Assembly: GCF_026239675.1 (NCBI RefSeq) | Contig: NZ_JAPIVQ010000001.1 | Location: 806,001 to 870,000 of the forward strand | Direction: 5' to 3' | DNA from: Pedobacter sp. PLR | Lineage (GTDB): Bacteria > Bacteroidota > Bacteroidia > Sphingobacteriales > Sphingobacteriaceae | Length of the DNA stretch: 64,000 nucleotides | In this document: in pieces, positions 44,634 to 54,190 of the stretch | Layout of the letters: every line of letters starts with the position of its first letter | Position numbering within the stretch: the stretch's first letter is position 1 | Notes under the pieces: model-generated | What the model saw: only the letters and a program-made list of their open reading frames with translations | What the model was told of the DNA's origin: nothing | Databases searched by the model: none | Translations under genes and position numbers: made by a program

Positions 44634-45193
44634 TCTGCTCCTCCTATTTTCTTGTTTTATCTGTTTTTCAGGTTAATCTCCTATCACAATTAGACGAATC
44701 TGAAACATCGATTCTCAAAAATCGCCAGCAAAATGAAGCGAAGGTCAGGCTATGCCTATGGCTAAATGCCAGGACTACCTCCTACCCTTCCTGATAGAAA
44801 TTTCTTCTTATCCACCAGAAGACGCCAGATATTCATATTCATTTTCCTGATAATTGCGTTACAACTGAACGACATCTTTACAGTTATCAATTGCCTATTC
44901 CAGACTTAAACGTTGTGAGGGCAATTAGCTTATGTTCCAGATCTGTTCAACTGAACAACTCCACAACAACCTTACTTTAAGCCCATTAAGCAACCAAAGT
45001 ATCAGTAAATTAGTACATCATAATTATTTGAGTTTACCATGATACTTACAAAATACCTGATTCCAAATTTTGCGAGAAAAAACAGCAGTTGCCATGGTAC
45101 TCTCTATTTATTTAAATATTGGTTCCTAAAAAGGAGCGCCTAATATCCTTGTTATAATCTTTAGGCACAGGGAATGCAGAAACCCTAAATAGT
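44634..45193. other. Long intergenic region, no gene found
   Basis: A 560-bp gap upstream of a small protein gene. Reading both strands I find no ORF with convincing start or composition, no tRNA-like cloverleaf and no repeat. Its last 50 bases contain TATAATCTTTAG near 45155, near the -7 consensus, which may drive the small gene. A small RNA cannot be excluded. Confidence 0.4.
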
Positions 45194-45241
45194 ATGCAAC
45201 AATTAGAGTTTAGCTTTTTAAATTATAAAAGCACAAACATT

Positions 45242-45511
45242 ATGGCATGGTTTCTTTATAACTCGCCCTTAAGCATTAGCAGTCCATCTAGCTACACTAA
45301 AGTACCTGGAATGCCGCAACTGCCACCTAATTGCTCAAATGGTCCTGATTTATGTGCAATTGAAGCTGAGTCCCTGGAAGGCACTGATTTACCAGACTTA
45401 GACACTGAAGGTTTACAGGATTCAATTATTGCAGCATTTGCGAACGATGCAGAACAGTTTCCTCAAGAGGATCCTCCGCGTCGTGGAGTAAAAATGAAAA
45501 CGCAAGAGTAG
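45242..45511 (+). CDS. Small acidic protein with two cysteines, unknown
   Basis: An 89-residue protein from the ATG at 45242 (MAWFLYNSPLSISS); a frame from 45194 would add 16 residues but has no signal features. It has no membrane or signal segment. Residues 25-45 read MPQLPPNCSNGPDLCAIEAE, a Cys-x6-Cys-Ala-Ile pattern that I associate with small proteins in Bacteroidota, but I cannot name the family. The rest is acidic (LEGTDLPDLDTEGLQ) and ends with a basic tail (RRGVKMKTQE). It is followed by a terminator and is convergent with the TlpA-like locus. The gene is probable because of terminator, start and length. Confidence 0.55.
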   Translation: MAWFLYNSPLSISSPSSYTKVPGMPQLPPNCSNGPDLCAIEAESLEGTDLPDLDTEGLQDSIIAAFANDAEQFPQEDPPRRGVKMKTQE

Positions 45512-45534
45512 GCTTAATTTAGTTTTATTTCATG

Positions 45535-45568
45535 AACTCCCGGGGGTAATCTCCCCGGGTTTATTTCT
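45535..45568. terminator. GC-rich bidirectional terminator
   Basis: A stem CCCGGGG/CCCCGGG (45539-45545 with 45553-45559) extended by A/T pairs, followed by TTTATTTC on the plus strand. It lies between the small protein gene and the convergent TlpA-like gene. Confidence 0.8.
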
Positions 45569-45602
45569 TTATAGCTATTTTTGAAACCACTTGTCCTGCT
45601 TC

Positions 45603-46946
45603 TCAGCGCTCATAAGCATCTCCCTCGGTTAAAATAAGTATATCCACAACTTTCATTTCTTCTTTTAAATCCAATCCATAAGCTTTCAATGCTTTCCTAA
45701 TGGATAAAACATCTGTCCATGAACGGATAGTCAAATCCAAATCTACCGGATTTTTATACCCTGTTTCGTCAAAAACATAAGGATTATCCTGATATTGGTT
45801 TAGCCAATCTATTACACTTGAGATCGGTGTATTACGCAAGACTTTTAATGGTTTGTCAACCTCGAAACGAGCTGTTCCTCCTTTTGATTTTATTCTATCT
45901 ATAGCATCCGTTCTAACCAGGATTAAGCATTTTCTACTGCGCTTTTCCCATCTGCAATGTAAGTTTAATAAGCAATCCAAATCCGCGATCATATCACTAT
46001 ACTCAGCCTTTTTACTTTGTCCATGATTTTTAAAAACCCTTTCATAACAGATTCCATTTTTACGAATCCACTCTTCCCGATACCCTTGTTTTGAATCAAA
46101 AATATATCTGGAAGGATCCTTTACTTCCAATAAAACCTGATTCAGATTAAATTTCAAGGAAAAAGGAGCAATTAGAGAGTCTTTTGGAATCAGCTCATTC
46201 CATAAAATATAATAGGCATTTAATATGGGATAATTAATCAGATAATTTCTTCGACTTCCTGTAACAGGATCATCAACAGAACCGATCTTAGTCTTTAATC
46301 CTTCAAAATAATTCCCTATTGCAGTATAAGTTAATAACCCTTTAGGATCAGAATATTGCTGTTGATCAACTTGAAATAAGGGTTGCTTGATGTCAAAAAC
46401 AAACATATCGTTTTTAACCGGCCAACTGATTTTCTTCCCATTAAGTATGGCAGAAATATTTTTATCATTCACATATTCAGAATTTGTGATGGCCACAACT
46501 TTCCCTTTATTAATCCAGATTTCATGAGGAATACTGCGGTGTTTAAATAAATTTGAAAGCGCCTTATCTTCTATTACTGTGGGTAAATTTAGCCCTTTAG
46601 TATGCTTATTTTTCTTCCAGAATTCAGCAACTAATTGCTCCTTTTCATAGGTTACAGGCATGATCTCCAATTTAGCACCAAAAACCTTTTGCAATGAATC
46701 CATTTTGGGTAAGGCAGCTACACATCCACTACAATTTGTCGCCCAAAAATCAATAATTAACAGTTTGTCTTTGTAATCAGATAAATTGGCATTCTTTCTG
46801 GATGAATTAATAATTTTAGGAATAAAAGTATTGGGGACGAGATCCCCAACATTCATCATTTTCTCTTGTGCAAAGGCGGTATTCTTTAGACTAAAACAAG
46901 AAAAGACAAAAATACTTAAAGCCAGAATGTTATTATTTAGTTTCAT
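45603..46946 (-). CDS. TlpA-like thioredoxin protein with C-terminal DUF3738-like domain
   Basis: An exported protein (signal NTAFAQ near residue 26) with two domains. Residues 30-175 are a TlpA/Redoxin-type thioredoxin fold, with active-site FWATNCSGCVAALP (Cys72, Cys75) and a cis-Pro segment SIPHEIWI. Residues 210-447 resemble DUF3738 (TIGR03435-type): the end VDETGYKNPVDLDLTIRSW, then SIRKALKAYGLDLKEEMKVV. The C-terminal half is paralogous to the protein encoded upstream at 46973-47839. It is the last gene of the FecR-controlled SusCD operon, so it probably acts in the periplasm on, or in response to, what the transporter brings in. DUF3738 similarity is pattern-based. Confidence 0.8.
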   Translation of the reverse strand: MKLNNNILALSIFVFSCFSLKNTAFAQEKMMNVGDLVPNTFIPKIINSSRKNANLSDYKDKLLIIDFWATNCSGCVAALPKMDSLQKVFGAKLEIMPVTYEKEQLVAEFWKKNKHTKGLNLPTVIEDKALSNLFKHRSIPHEIWINKGKVVAITNSEYVNDKNISAILNGKKISWPVKNDMFVFDIKQPLFQVDQQQYSDPKGLLTYTAIGNYFEGLKTKIGSVDDPVTGSRRNYLINYPILNAYYILWNELIPKDSLIAPFSLKFNLNQVLLEVKDPSRYIFDSKQGYREEWIRKNGICYERVFKNHGQSKKAEYSDMIADLDCLLNLHCRWEKRSRKCLILVRTDAIDRIKSKGGTARFEVDKPLKVLRNTPISSVIDWLNQYQDNPYVFDETGYKNPVDLDLTIRSWTDVLSIRKALKAYGLDLKEEMKVVDILILTEGDAYER

Positions 46947-46972
46947 AAATTTTAATTGGATGATTCAATTTT

Positions 46973-47839
46973 CTACTTGACAAAATTCCGCTCTTCAATA
47001 AGGAACATTTTAATTTCCCTTTCTTCTTCTTTCAGATCCAAATCATAAGCCTGTAAAGCCTTTTTTATGGAATTTATATCTGTCCAGGAACTGATCACTA
47101 AATCCAAATCAATAATTCCCTTATAACCCGTTTCATCTACCACAGGTAAATTCTCCACAAAAGAATTGAGTAGTTTCGTTAGGTCTTTAAAGTGTGCATT
47201 TCTAAATTGTTTGATATTTTCTGTTTTGTCAATTGCAAGACCAGCTCCCTTAGGCTTCAATTTATCAATTGAGGAAGTACGGTAGAGTACCAGACACTTC
47301 TCTTTACTGGTAATCGGCCCAAATTTCAATTTAAGCTGGTTCGCAACATCAAGCCTGCATACGTCTATAATTAAACCGGATTTACTTTTAGCTGGCCATA
47401 TCATTTTCCATTCAATGGGCAGCAATGCTTCATAACTAATCAAGTTTTTACGTTCCCAATCTTCTTTATTTCCATAAACAGGTGACCATCTATAAATAGC
47501 AGGGTCTTTTACCTTTAGTTTGATATGGTTTGGACTATAAGCATTAAAATTCCCTAAATGACCATAAAGCCCTAAAAGAAAGTCTACTTTAGAGAAATTA
47601 ATCATAAGAAAACGGTGTGTTTTGGAAATGCTGTCTGGAATACCTTTTAAATATTGTCGGACACCATCTCTATATCCTGAAATTGAGGAGTATCGAAAAA
47701 AAAGGTGGCTATTTAAGTTTTCGCCTTTAAAATTCAAGAGAGGCCGTTTATTATTAATAACAGCCACCGGGCTAACCTGTGCAATAACAGGAACTATAAA
47801 ATGTAAACAAAAAAATAAACTGAAATAAATGATTTTCAT
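46973..47839 (-). CDS. Secreted DUF3738-like protein, paralogue of next gene
   Basis: Exported protein (signal VPVIAQ near residue 21) that corresponds to the C-terminal half of the TlpA-like protein that follows, without the thioredoxin domain. Shared blocks: VDETGYKGIIDLDLVISSW, then NSIKKALQAYDLDLKEEERE, plus the CLVLYRTSSIDKLKPKG segment that parallels CLILVRTDAIDRIKSKG. At 288 residues it is one domain plus a signal peptide. It lies 14 bp after the susD stop and 26 bp before the TlpA gene, all one operon. The pair looks like a duplication with gain or loss of the thioredoxin module. Function is unknown. Confidence 0.75.
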   Translation of the reverse strand: MKIIYFSLFFCLHFIVPVIAQVSPVAVINNKRPLLNFKGENLNSHLFFRYSSISGYRDGVRQYLKGIPDSISKTHRFLMINFSKVDFLLGLYGHLGNFNAYSPNHIKLKVKDPAIYRWSPVYGNKEDWERKNLISYEALLPIEWKMIWPAKSKSGLIIDVCRLDVANQLKLKFGPITSKEKCLVLYRTSSIDKLKPKGAGLAIDKTENIKQFRNAHFKDLTKLLNSFVENLPVVDETGYKGIIDLDLVISSWTDINSIKKALQAYDLDLKEEEREIKMFLIEERNFVK

Positions 47840-47853
47840 AATTGATCGTTATT

Positions 47854-49218
47854 TTATCTGGGATTTTGTATGAGTCTTGTACGATTCATCACATCTAATG
47901 GAATTAACAAGGTATACCGTAAATCATTGGCTGGAAGCGAGAACACCTGGGTCTGTCCATTTACAACTGCAGACCTTGATAAAGTAATGGCCTGATTTGG
48001 GTCGGGATTCAACCTCCTTAAATCACTCCAACGCAAACCTCTAAAGATCAACTCCTTTCTCCTTTCTGCTAAAATAAGTTTAAGCGCTTCATCTGCATTT
48101 GATGCGATAAAGTTCACATTTCCAGCCAGCCATCTCGTTTTCATAAGGGTATTTAAATCAGCTAATGCTTCCGGTAATTTCCCATTCCGGGCGTAACATT
48201 CTGCCCGGATTAAATACATTTCATCGGTAGCAAGCCCATTAAAAAAAGCAGCCGTAGTTACTGGTTCATAATTCCCGGTGAATCTAAAATCTGTACCACT
48301 GGCTTTAAAAAAAATCTTTTTCCGAAGATCATTTGCGTCGTAAGAATTGTACAAATTTAGATTCACCTTAGCTGAATTAGGACTTATCGTAACTCCGGGG
48401 GTGAGCAGAGACTGAAAAATAACCTCTCCATTAAATCGGGCAAAAGGAGTTGTTGAGGTGGTGCTAATGGCATTATAATTCATCAGCGTACTGTATTTTT
48501 TTAAACAGGAATCTGCGTAAATACCAGCCTGATCATAGTTCCGCATAGACAAGTACACACGGGCCAATGCTGCAAAAGCAGCAATTTTATTAGGTCTTGA
48601 TTTTATACCGGAGGTGTAAGGCAATAGTGAAACAGACTCTTTAAGGTCTTGAGTAATTCGATCATAAACCTGCTGAACAGTTCCCCGGTCTGAATCATAA
48701 TCAATATCCGGACTTAGACGGAGAGGAATCCCAGGTTTTGAAAGATTAACTGTAGTATATGGATCCGCATACAATTGAGCTAAATTAAAAAAAGAAAAAG
48801 CTCTAAAGAACAAAGCAGATCCTCGTAGTGTGTTGTGTTGAAGCACATCTGTATTATCTTTTAAATTATCTAAAACCTGCAATGCTAAATTGGCATAGTA
48901 AACGACCCTATATGAGTTAAACCATTGTGAATTAGATGTCGGTCGCTGGCTATTACCAGCCCAGCTATAGATGTTTTTTTCTTCGGGAGCCAACGCATTA
49001 TAGTTGTCATCCAATAAAAAGTAATTATCAGCAGATGCCTCTCCATCGCTGGGGTATCCCATATTCATAACTGTGTAAGCATCTAAGACGGCCTGAACAT
49101 CTGCAACTGTAGACACTTTTACCAACTTACTATCAGACCTGACGTCCAGAAATTTTTCACATGACATTAAAGACAGGAAAAAAAATGACAGGAAGCATAA
49201 GATTTTATGATTTTTCAT
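47854..49218 (-). CDS. SusD/RagB-family outer-membrane lipoprotein
   Basis: Lipoprotein partner of the STN-type SusC upstream. Lipobox FLSLMSC near residue 20, followed by EKFLDVRSDSKLVKVSTVAD. SusD blocks are GSALFFRAFSFFNLAQLYADPY, EMYLIRAECYARNGKLPEAL and AERRKELIFRGLRWSDLRRL. The 454-residue length equals that of the SusD at 23736. A typical partner of FecR-regulated SusC proteins in Sphingobacteriaceae. Ligand is unknown; the TlpA-like and DUF3738-like proteins after it do not include a glycoside hydrolase, so a peptide or protein ligand is more likely than a polysaccharide. Confidence 0.94.
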   Translation of the reverse strand: MKNHKILCFLSFFFLSLMSCEKFLDVRSDSKLVKVSTVADVQAVLDAYTVMNMGYPSDGEASADNYFLLDDNYNALAPEEKNIYSWAGNSQRPTSNSQWFNSYRVVYYANLALQVLDNLKDNTDVLQHNTLRGSALFFRAFSFFNLAQLYADPYTTVNLSKPGIPLRLSPDIDYDSDRGTVQQVYDRITQDLKESVSLLPYTSGIKSRPNKIAAFAALARVYLSMRNYDQAGIYADSCLKKYSTLMNYNAISTTSTTPFARFNGEVIFQSLLTPGVTISPNSAKVNLNLYNSYDANDLRKKIFFKASGTDFRFTGNYEPVTTAAFFNGLATDEMYLIRAECYARNGKLPEALADLNTLMKTRWLAGNVNFIASNADEALKLILAERRKELIFRGLRWSDLRRLNPDPNQAITLSRSAVVNGQTQVFSLPANDLRYTLLIPLDVMNRTRLIQNPR

Positions 49219-49259
49219 TTATTTTACGTTTTTTTGAGAAATAATAAAAATTTAACACC

Positions 49260-52200
49260 CTAAAAATTAGCAGTTAAACCAAAAGAAAGAGACCTGGAGG
49301 GTGGTAATCCCGTTCCATATTCTGGATCCAACTTTTGGTGGTTGGCACGCCATATAATCCCAATGTTATTGACATTAGCATAAAACCTTAAATTCTGAAT
49401 TGATTTGAACTTAGGAAAAGTATAACTTGCTGTGATGTTCTGTAAACGGACATGATCTCCTTTTTCAATCACTGTGGCTGATTGCTCATAAAAAGCATCC
49501 CGATCCGGATTTACGGGATAAATCGAAGAGGGGACATTTGTTTTTTTCTCATCCCCGGGCACCTGCCATCTATTTGCATACTCTGCCGGCGCATAATTAG
49601 AAAAGAATAAATTGGTATAGTTTAGTCCCTCTCTCCTAAAATAATAGCCTAATTTATAGGTTAAATTCGCAGAAATAGTTATCCTTTTATAATTCAACTC
49701 ATTGCGTAATGCCCCAAAATAAACCGGAACAGAGGATCCGAAGTATTCAAGATCCTTCACCGCTACCTTTAAAAGGTTGGTATAATCTTTACTTATTTCT
49801 CCATTTAAATATCCTTGAGGATCTCCGTTAACAGGATCCAAACCTCCCCATTTATAAGCGAAAACAGCATAAGCATCCTTTCCTTCAATTGGATTTAGAA
49901 AATTAGAAACATTTATCACAGATGAAGAATTTGTTCTCGGCAACAAGTATTTTGTAACTTTTGTTCTGTTATAACTAAAAAGAAAGCTGGTATTCCATTG
50001 GAAATCTACTGCGTTTATATTTTTAGAATTTAAAGTCAAATCAATACCCTTTCCATGAATATTGGCTGTGTTAAAAGTCAATTGCATGAATCCTGTAGTA
50101 GGATCAACCGGAGCACTGCTGATTAAGTCTACCCCACGCTTATCATAATATTCAACAGAGCCCGACAAGCGGTTGTTTTTTGAGCTAAAATCAATACCAT
50201 AATTCACAATACCCACCTTCTCCCAGCGCAAACTTGGGTTTGGAGGATTTCCTGTCAGCAAAAAAGGAAGACCTGTAATTGGGTTAGGAGGATTGTAAGA
50301 GCCAACAGCATAATCGGTTACACTACTGTTTACATTACCACTAAATCCATAAGTAATTCTGACTTTTAAATAAGGAAGAATTTCAGATTTATAAAATTTT
50401 TCATTTGAAATGTTCCAGGCTAAACCTGCTGACCATAAAGGAGTACCTCTTTTATTTGTCTTAGTACCAAATACATTTGAAGCGTCCTTACGGATACTCG
50501 CACTTAAAATATATCGCTTATCATAACTATAAGATCCATTGGCAAAAAGAGAGGTAAACCTATTAGCCATCTGCCCCATAGCTCCTGGATAAGGGATTGC
50601 TGATGTACCGCCGAAGTACAGCGGCTTATCTGTATCCTTAATGTCCACAAATACAAATTGACGCGTCCCCTCATCATATCCAAAATATCTATCTATGCGA
50701 GTTTCATTTTGATTTTTTTTTCCTTCCGCCCCAATAAGTGAATTAAACTCATGTTTGTTCCAACTCTTGTTTATATTTAACTGGCCTCTTAAAGTTTGAG
50801 CATTAAAACTACTTACCAGTGGGTTGTAAATTGCCCCTAGGGGAATTGACCTGCTGAAGTTAGCCGGATTGGTATATCTATTGATAAGATCCCGGCTAAT
50901 ATAAGAGTCCGCTCTGTATAAATCGTTACCATCAACAATGGAATTCTGGTACTGATACTTAATATCAAAGTTAAAAATCGAATTGATTTTATAATTAAGG
51001 CCGAAGTTAAGTAAGACATCGTTTCCCTTACTACTCCATCTACTCTGATCCATTTCATCTAAAGGCTTGTAATGCCAATCTAATAACCCCGGAATATTAG
51101 CCAAATTATCGACATGACTGTTTCTCCGAAAATTTACCGGTGACAAATGATTACCCTCCTCATCAGCCAGTCTAGCATAAGGATAGGTTATTCTCGGATT
51201 TGAGCCTGTAGAACCATAAGCGAGGTTGCTTTCTAAGCCACTATCAATAATGTGATTTTGAGTATACAGAATTCTCGTTTGCAACTCCAAATTAGGAATT
51301 GGTTTATAATTCACATTGGATTGTAAGGACAGACGGTCATAATTAGAGGTTACCAGAGAATTTAAATTCTTATCATATCCTGTGGAGAACAAATAAGAAA
51401 CATTCTTACTGCCTCCATTTAAATTCAACGCATACTGTTGGTTGGTTGCGTTTCGATAAACATATTTCAAGTAATCATCCCTAACATCATATTGCTTTAA
51501 TGTCTCTATTTGTTGGTCAATTAAAGTCCTTCCCTCTATATCATTTACATCTAGCGCTCTTTGTTTCGCTAAAAGCTCTACTACCGGAGTTAAAAAAGGA
51601 AAAGTAGATTGGTTATTAATCTTGCTATTATAAAAACCCTGGTTAAAAAGGAATCGTTCCACATCAATAAAATCCGGGGTACTAATTCTCCTCATATAGA
51701 ATAAATCAGGTTTCTCCGAAATTGTCAGATTAGTATTTAGAGACACCTTGATTGGTTGTTCAAAAGCCCCTTTTTTCGTCGTGATCACAATAACACCACT
51801 ACCAGCTCTTGCCCCCCAGATAGATGAAGCAGCAGCATCTTTCAATAAAGTAATGCTTTCTACATCATTTGGATTTATATTGTTCAACTCTCCATCATAG
51901 GACATATTATCCAAAATCACCAATGGTTTCCCCTCTCCTGGTTGATTGTTGAAGGAGCTTATTCCTCGAATCATAATGTTGTTAATTGGACTTTTTCCAT
52001 TGGCTAATGCCGTCCGGGTTTTAAACTGAACCCCTGTCGTGATTCCATCCAATCTGGAAAGTACATCTGTACTCACTACTCGGTTGAACAGCTTATTATC
52101 AATCTTCTCAAATGAGCCTGTTGCTCTTTCTTTGGGCAATTCCTGGTACCCGGTACTCACAATACTCACCTGTGATAAATCTGAATTCACAGTGCTCAAT

Positions 52201-52820
52201 TTAATCTTCATCACTCCATCAGCATCTGCTCTTTTTAAAGTAATCTCCTGAGTGACAAACCCGATATAAGAAACCTGCAACACTCCATTTACCGGAGCAT
52301 AGATATAAAAACTCCCTTCATTACTGGTTAAAGTCGCTTTACTTATTCCTTTAACTTTTATAGAAGCACGTGGCAAAGGAAGCCCTTTATCGTCCAAAAT
52401 GGTTCCTTTAAAAAGCAAAGTATCTGCTACATTTTTACCGGATATTTTTTCCGGCGCCAAACTTTTATGAGACACCATAACCGCTTTATCTTTTAGCAGA
52501 TAATTCAAAGGTTGGCCTTCAAAAATTTGTTTTAAAACAAGGCTAAGTTCTTCTGCTTTTACATTTATAGTTACTTTTTTAGCTTCCGCTAAAACCTCTC
52601 CGGTAATCATAAAATCAATCCCGGTCTGTTTACTAATCTTCTTAAATACACTAATCAGGCTAGCATTTTCCTCATTTAACGTGATTTTCTGAGCAAATGT
52701 AGCGGCAGTCACCTGCATCAAACAGGCCGTCATGATGATGATCATTATTTTCATGATCCTGAAAAATTGTTTGGCATAACCGGATAGTTTACACCATTTT
52801 TCTGTGTAAATTTTATACAT
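49260..52820 (-). CDS. SusC-like TonB-dependent transporter with STN domain
   Basis: TonB-dependent outer-membrane importer that also signals. A long signal peptide region (QVTAATFAQ near residue 44) is followed by a secretin/TonB short N-terminal (STN) domain (ITLNEENASLISVFKKISKQ, then VTINVKAEELSLVLKQIF), which contacts the FecR anti-sigma factor. Next come a carboxypeptidase-regulatory-like domain (FKGTILDDKGLPLPRASI), a plug (ESITLLKDAAASSIWGARAG) and a barrel ending LSFGLTANF. The STN domain is absent in the two other SusC proteins here and agrees with the neighbouring fecR and sigma genes. Usual length of about 1190 residues. Confidence 0.95.
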   Translation of the reverse strand: MYKIYTEKWCKLSGYAKQFFRIMKIMIIIMTACLMQVTAATFAQKITLNEENASLISVFKKISKQTGIDFMITGEVLAEAKKVTINVKAEELSLVLKQIFEGQPLNYLLKDKAVMVSHKSLAPEKISGKNVADTLLFKGTILDDKGLPLPRASIKVKGISKATLTSNEGSFYIYAPVNGVLQVSYIGFVTQEITLKRADADGVMKIKLSTVNSDLSQVSIVSTGYQELPKERATGSFEKIDNKLFNRVVSTDVLSRLDGITTGVQFKTRTALANGKSPINNIMIRGISSFNNQPGEGKPLVILDNMSYDGELNNINPNDVESITLLKDAAASSIWGARAGSGVIVITTKKGAFEQPIKVSLNTNLTISEKPDLFYMRRISTPDFIDVERFLFNQGFYNSKINNQSTFPFLTPVVELLAKQRALDVNDIEGRTLIDQQIETLKQYDVRDDYLKYVYRNATNQQYALNLNGGSKNVSYLFSTGYDKNLNSLVTSNYDRLSLQSNVNYKPIPNLELQTRILYTQNHIIDSGLESNLAYGSTGSNPRITYPYARLADEEGNHLSPVNFRRNSHVDNLANIPGLLDWHYKPLDEMDQSRWSSKGNDVLLNFGLNYKINSIFNFDIKYQYQNSIVDGNDLYRADSYISRDLINRYTNPANFSRSIPLGAIYNPLVSSFNAQTLRGQLNINKSWNKHEFNSLIGAEGKKNQNETRIDRYFGYDEGTRQFVFVDIKDTDKPLYFGGTSAIPYPGAMGQMANRFTSLFANGSYSYDKRYILSASIRKDASNVFGTKTNKRGTPLWSAGLAWNISNEKFYKSEILPYLKVRITYGFSGNVNSSVTDYAVGSYNPPNPITGLPFLLTGNPPNPSLRWEKVGIVNYGIDFSSKNNRLSGSVEYYDKRGVDLISSAPVDPTTGFMQLTFNTANIHGKGIDLTLNSKNINAVDFQWNTSFLFSYNRTKVTKYLLPRTNSSSVINVSNFLNPIEGKDAYAVFAYKWGGLDPVNGDPQGYLNGEISKDYTNLLKVAVKDLEYFGSSVPVYFGALRNELNYKRITISANLTYKLGYYFRREGLNYTNLFFSNYAPAEYANRWQVPGDEKKTNVPSSIYPVNPDRDAFYEQSATVIEKGDHVRLQNITASYTFPKFKSIQNLRFYANVNNIGIIWRANHQKLDPEYGTGLPPSRSLSFGLTANF

Positions 52821-52821
52821 T

Positions 52822-52840
52822 TAGTTGTTTAGTTTAGTTG
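52822..52840 (-). promoter_or_regulatory. A/C-rich leader motif before STN-type susC
   Basis: The minus strand reads CAACTAAACTAAACAACTA directly before the ATG: the motif of 16625-16638 with an extra CTAAA. It is the third copy in the window before a start codon. Confidence 0.4.
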
Positions 52841-52946
52841 AAAATCGGTTCTTCGATACATTGGTAAACTGAACGTTGGGTTAGATTATATTCAGCATTT
52901 CTAACCTTTTTTATTACCAATTGGCTGGTTAATTTATGGTAGAAGT

Positions 52947-54101
52947 TTACTTCATTACCGTGACCTCCTTCCCTTCTATTTTAAAATGAACTGATCCTGT
53001 ATACTCCAACATTTCCAGTACTGCAGATAAGTTTCTGTGCTGTGACACCCTGCCATTAAATTGGTCAGCCGGTCTGTCTCCTTTGTATTTTACTTCCACA
53101 TTATACCAGCGTGCGATTGTCCTCATTACTTCCTCAATATTTTCCCCGTTGAACTGAAAATATCCATTCTTCCAGGCGATCTCTTCTTCAGCGTTGACTT
53201 GTTTAACTGTAAGTCCATTATTCGCTAAAGCAGCCTGCTGCCCGGGCTCAAGTACAAATCTGGTAGAAGAATGGTCGCTATTCAGCTGCACTTTACCTTC
53301 TAACAAAGTGGTTTTAACCGCCAGTTCATCCGGATAAGCATTGATATTGAAATGTGTTCCTAAAACCCGCACTTCTTGTTGTTGTGTTTTCAGGATAAAG
53401 GGATGTTTAGGATCCTTAGCGACTTCGAAATAGGCTTCGCCGCCCAACAACTCCACCCTTCTATTAACTAACCTGGCAAACGAGGAAGGGAATTTAAGTG
53501 TTGATGCGGCATTCAGCCATACTTTTGTGCCATCAGGTAAAATAATCTGATATTGTCCACCTCTGGGTGTTTCAATGGTATTATAAAGCAAATCCGCATT
53601 TGCGGTCTTCCCTACCTGATCTGTGATTTGATAGAATACTTCTCCGTTGACTTGTTTAGTAATTTTAACTCCTGCTTCCTGAGCAAGTTCACCGTTCTTT
53701 GCATCGGAGAGCGAAATACGCTGTCCGTTTGCCAAGGTTAGATAAGCCTTATTGTCACCCGGAGCAACATCATTGCTATATTTTGTTTCGGGGATGAGCT
53801 CCATTGGTTTTGACTTCAAAAAATAGTATGTGAAGCCGGATAAGAGTAAAACTGAAGCCGCTATTAATTGCCAGCGACTTACCCGGGATTCCGCGGTAAT
53901 CCGGGTTCCAAAAACACTTTGCTGCACCGGAAGTTTCCTGCGCATTTCTTCCTGAATGGCTTTCAGTTCTGTTTCAGAATATTCGCGGACATGTTGGTGC
54001 TGATATTGGAAATACCACTGATCAAATAAGAACATTTCCTCCTTACTGGAAGTTCCACGGTGTATCTTTTCAAGTATCGCATTTGCATCTTTCTCTTCCA
54101 T
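52947..54101 (-). CDS. FecR-family anti-sigma factor
   Basis: Inner-membrane anti-sigma factor for the ECF sigma gene directly upstream. The cytoplasmic N-terminus (about residues 1-70, with LFDQWYFQYQHQH) should hold sigma; a single membrane helix follows (WQLIAASVLLLSGFTYYFL near 73-91). The periplasmic FecR domain includes GGQYQIILPDGTKVWLNAAS and RRVELLGGEAYFEVAKD; a DUF4974-like end (FQFNGENIEEVMRTIARWY) contacts the STN domain of SusC. The length of 384 is typical. Order sigma-fecR-susC-susD matches known surface-signalling cassettes. Confidence 0.95.
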   Translation of the reverse strand: MEEKDANAILEKIHRGTSSKEEMFLFDQWYFQYQHQHVREYSETELKAIQEEMRRKLPVQQSVFGTRITAESRVSRWQLIAASVLLLSGFTYYFLKSKPMELIPETKYSNDVAPGDNKAYLTLANGQRISLSDAKNGELAQEAGVKITKQVNGEVFYQITDQVGKTANADLLYNTIETPRGGQYQIILPDGTKVWLNAASTLKFPSSFARLVNRRVELLGGEAYFEVAKDPKHPFILKTQQQEVRVLGTHFNINAYPDELAVKTTLLEGKVQLNSDHSSTRFVLEPGQQAALANNGLTVKQVNAEEEIAWKNGYFQFNGENIEEVMRTIARWYNVEVKYKGDRPADQFNGRVSQHRNLSAVLEMLEYTGSVHFKIEGKEVTVMK

Positions 54102-54190
54102 TGTGAAAAGGAATTTAATGACCCTTTAGTACCATATCAGTTAAGACTGGTCATAGGGTAAGATGAAATGAAAAAAAATCCTGATCAGGC

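Noticed and set aside
52879..52906. Plus-strand hairpin with T-run upstream of the STN-type susC
   Set aside because: The arms are only 7 bp and there is no plus-strand gene to terminate; most likely part of the susC leader.
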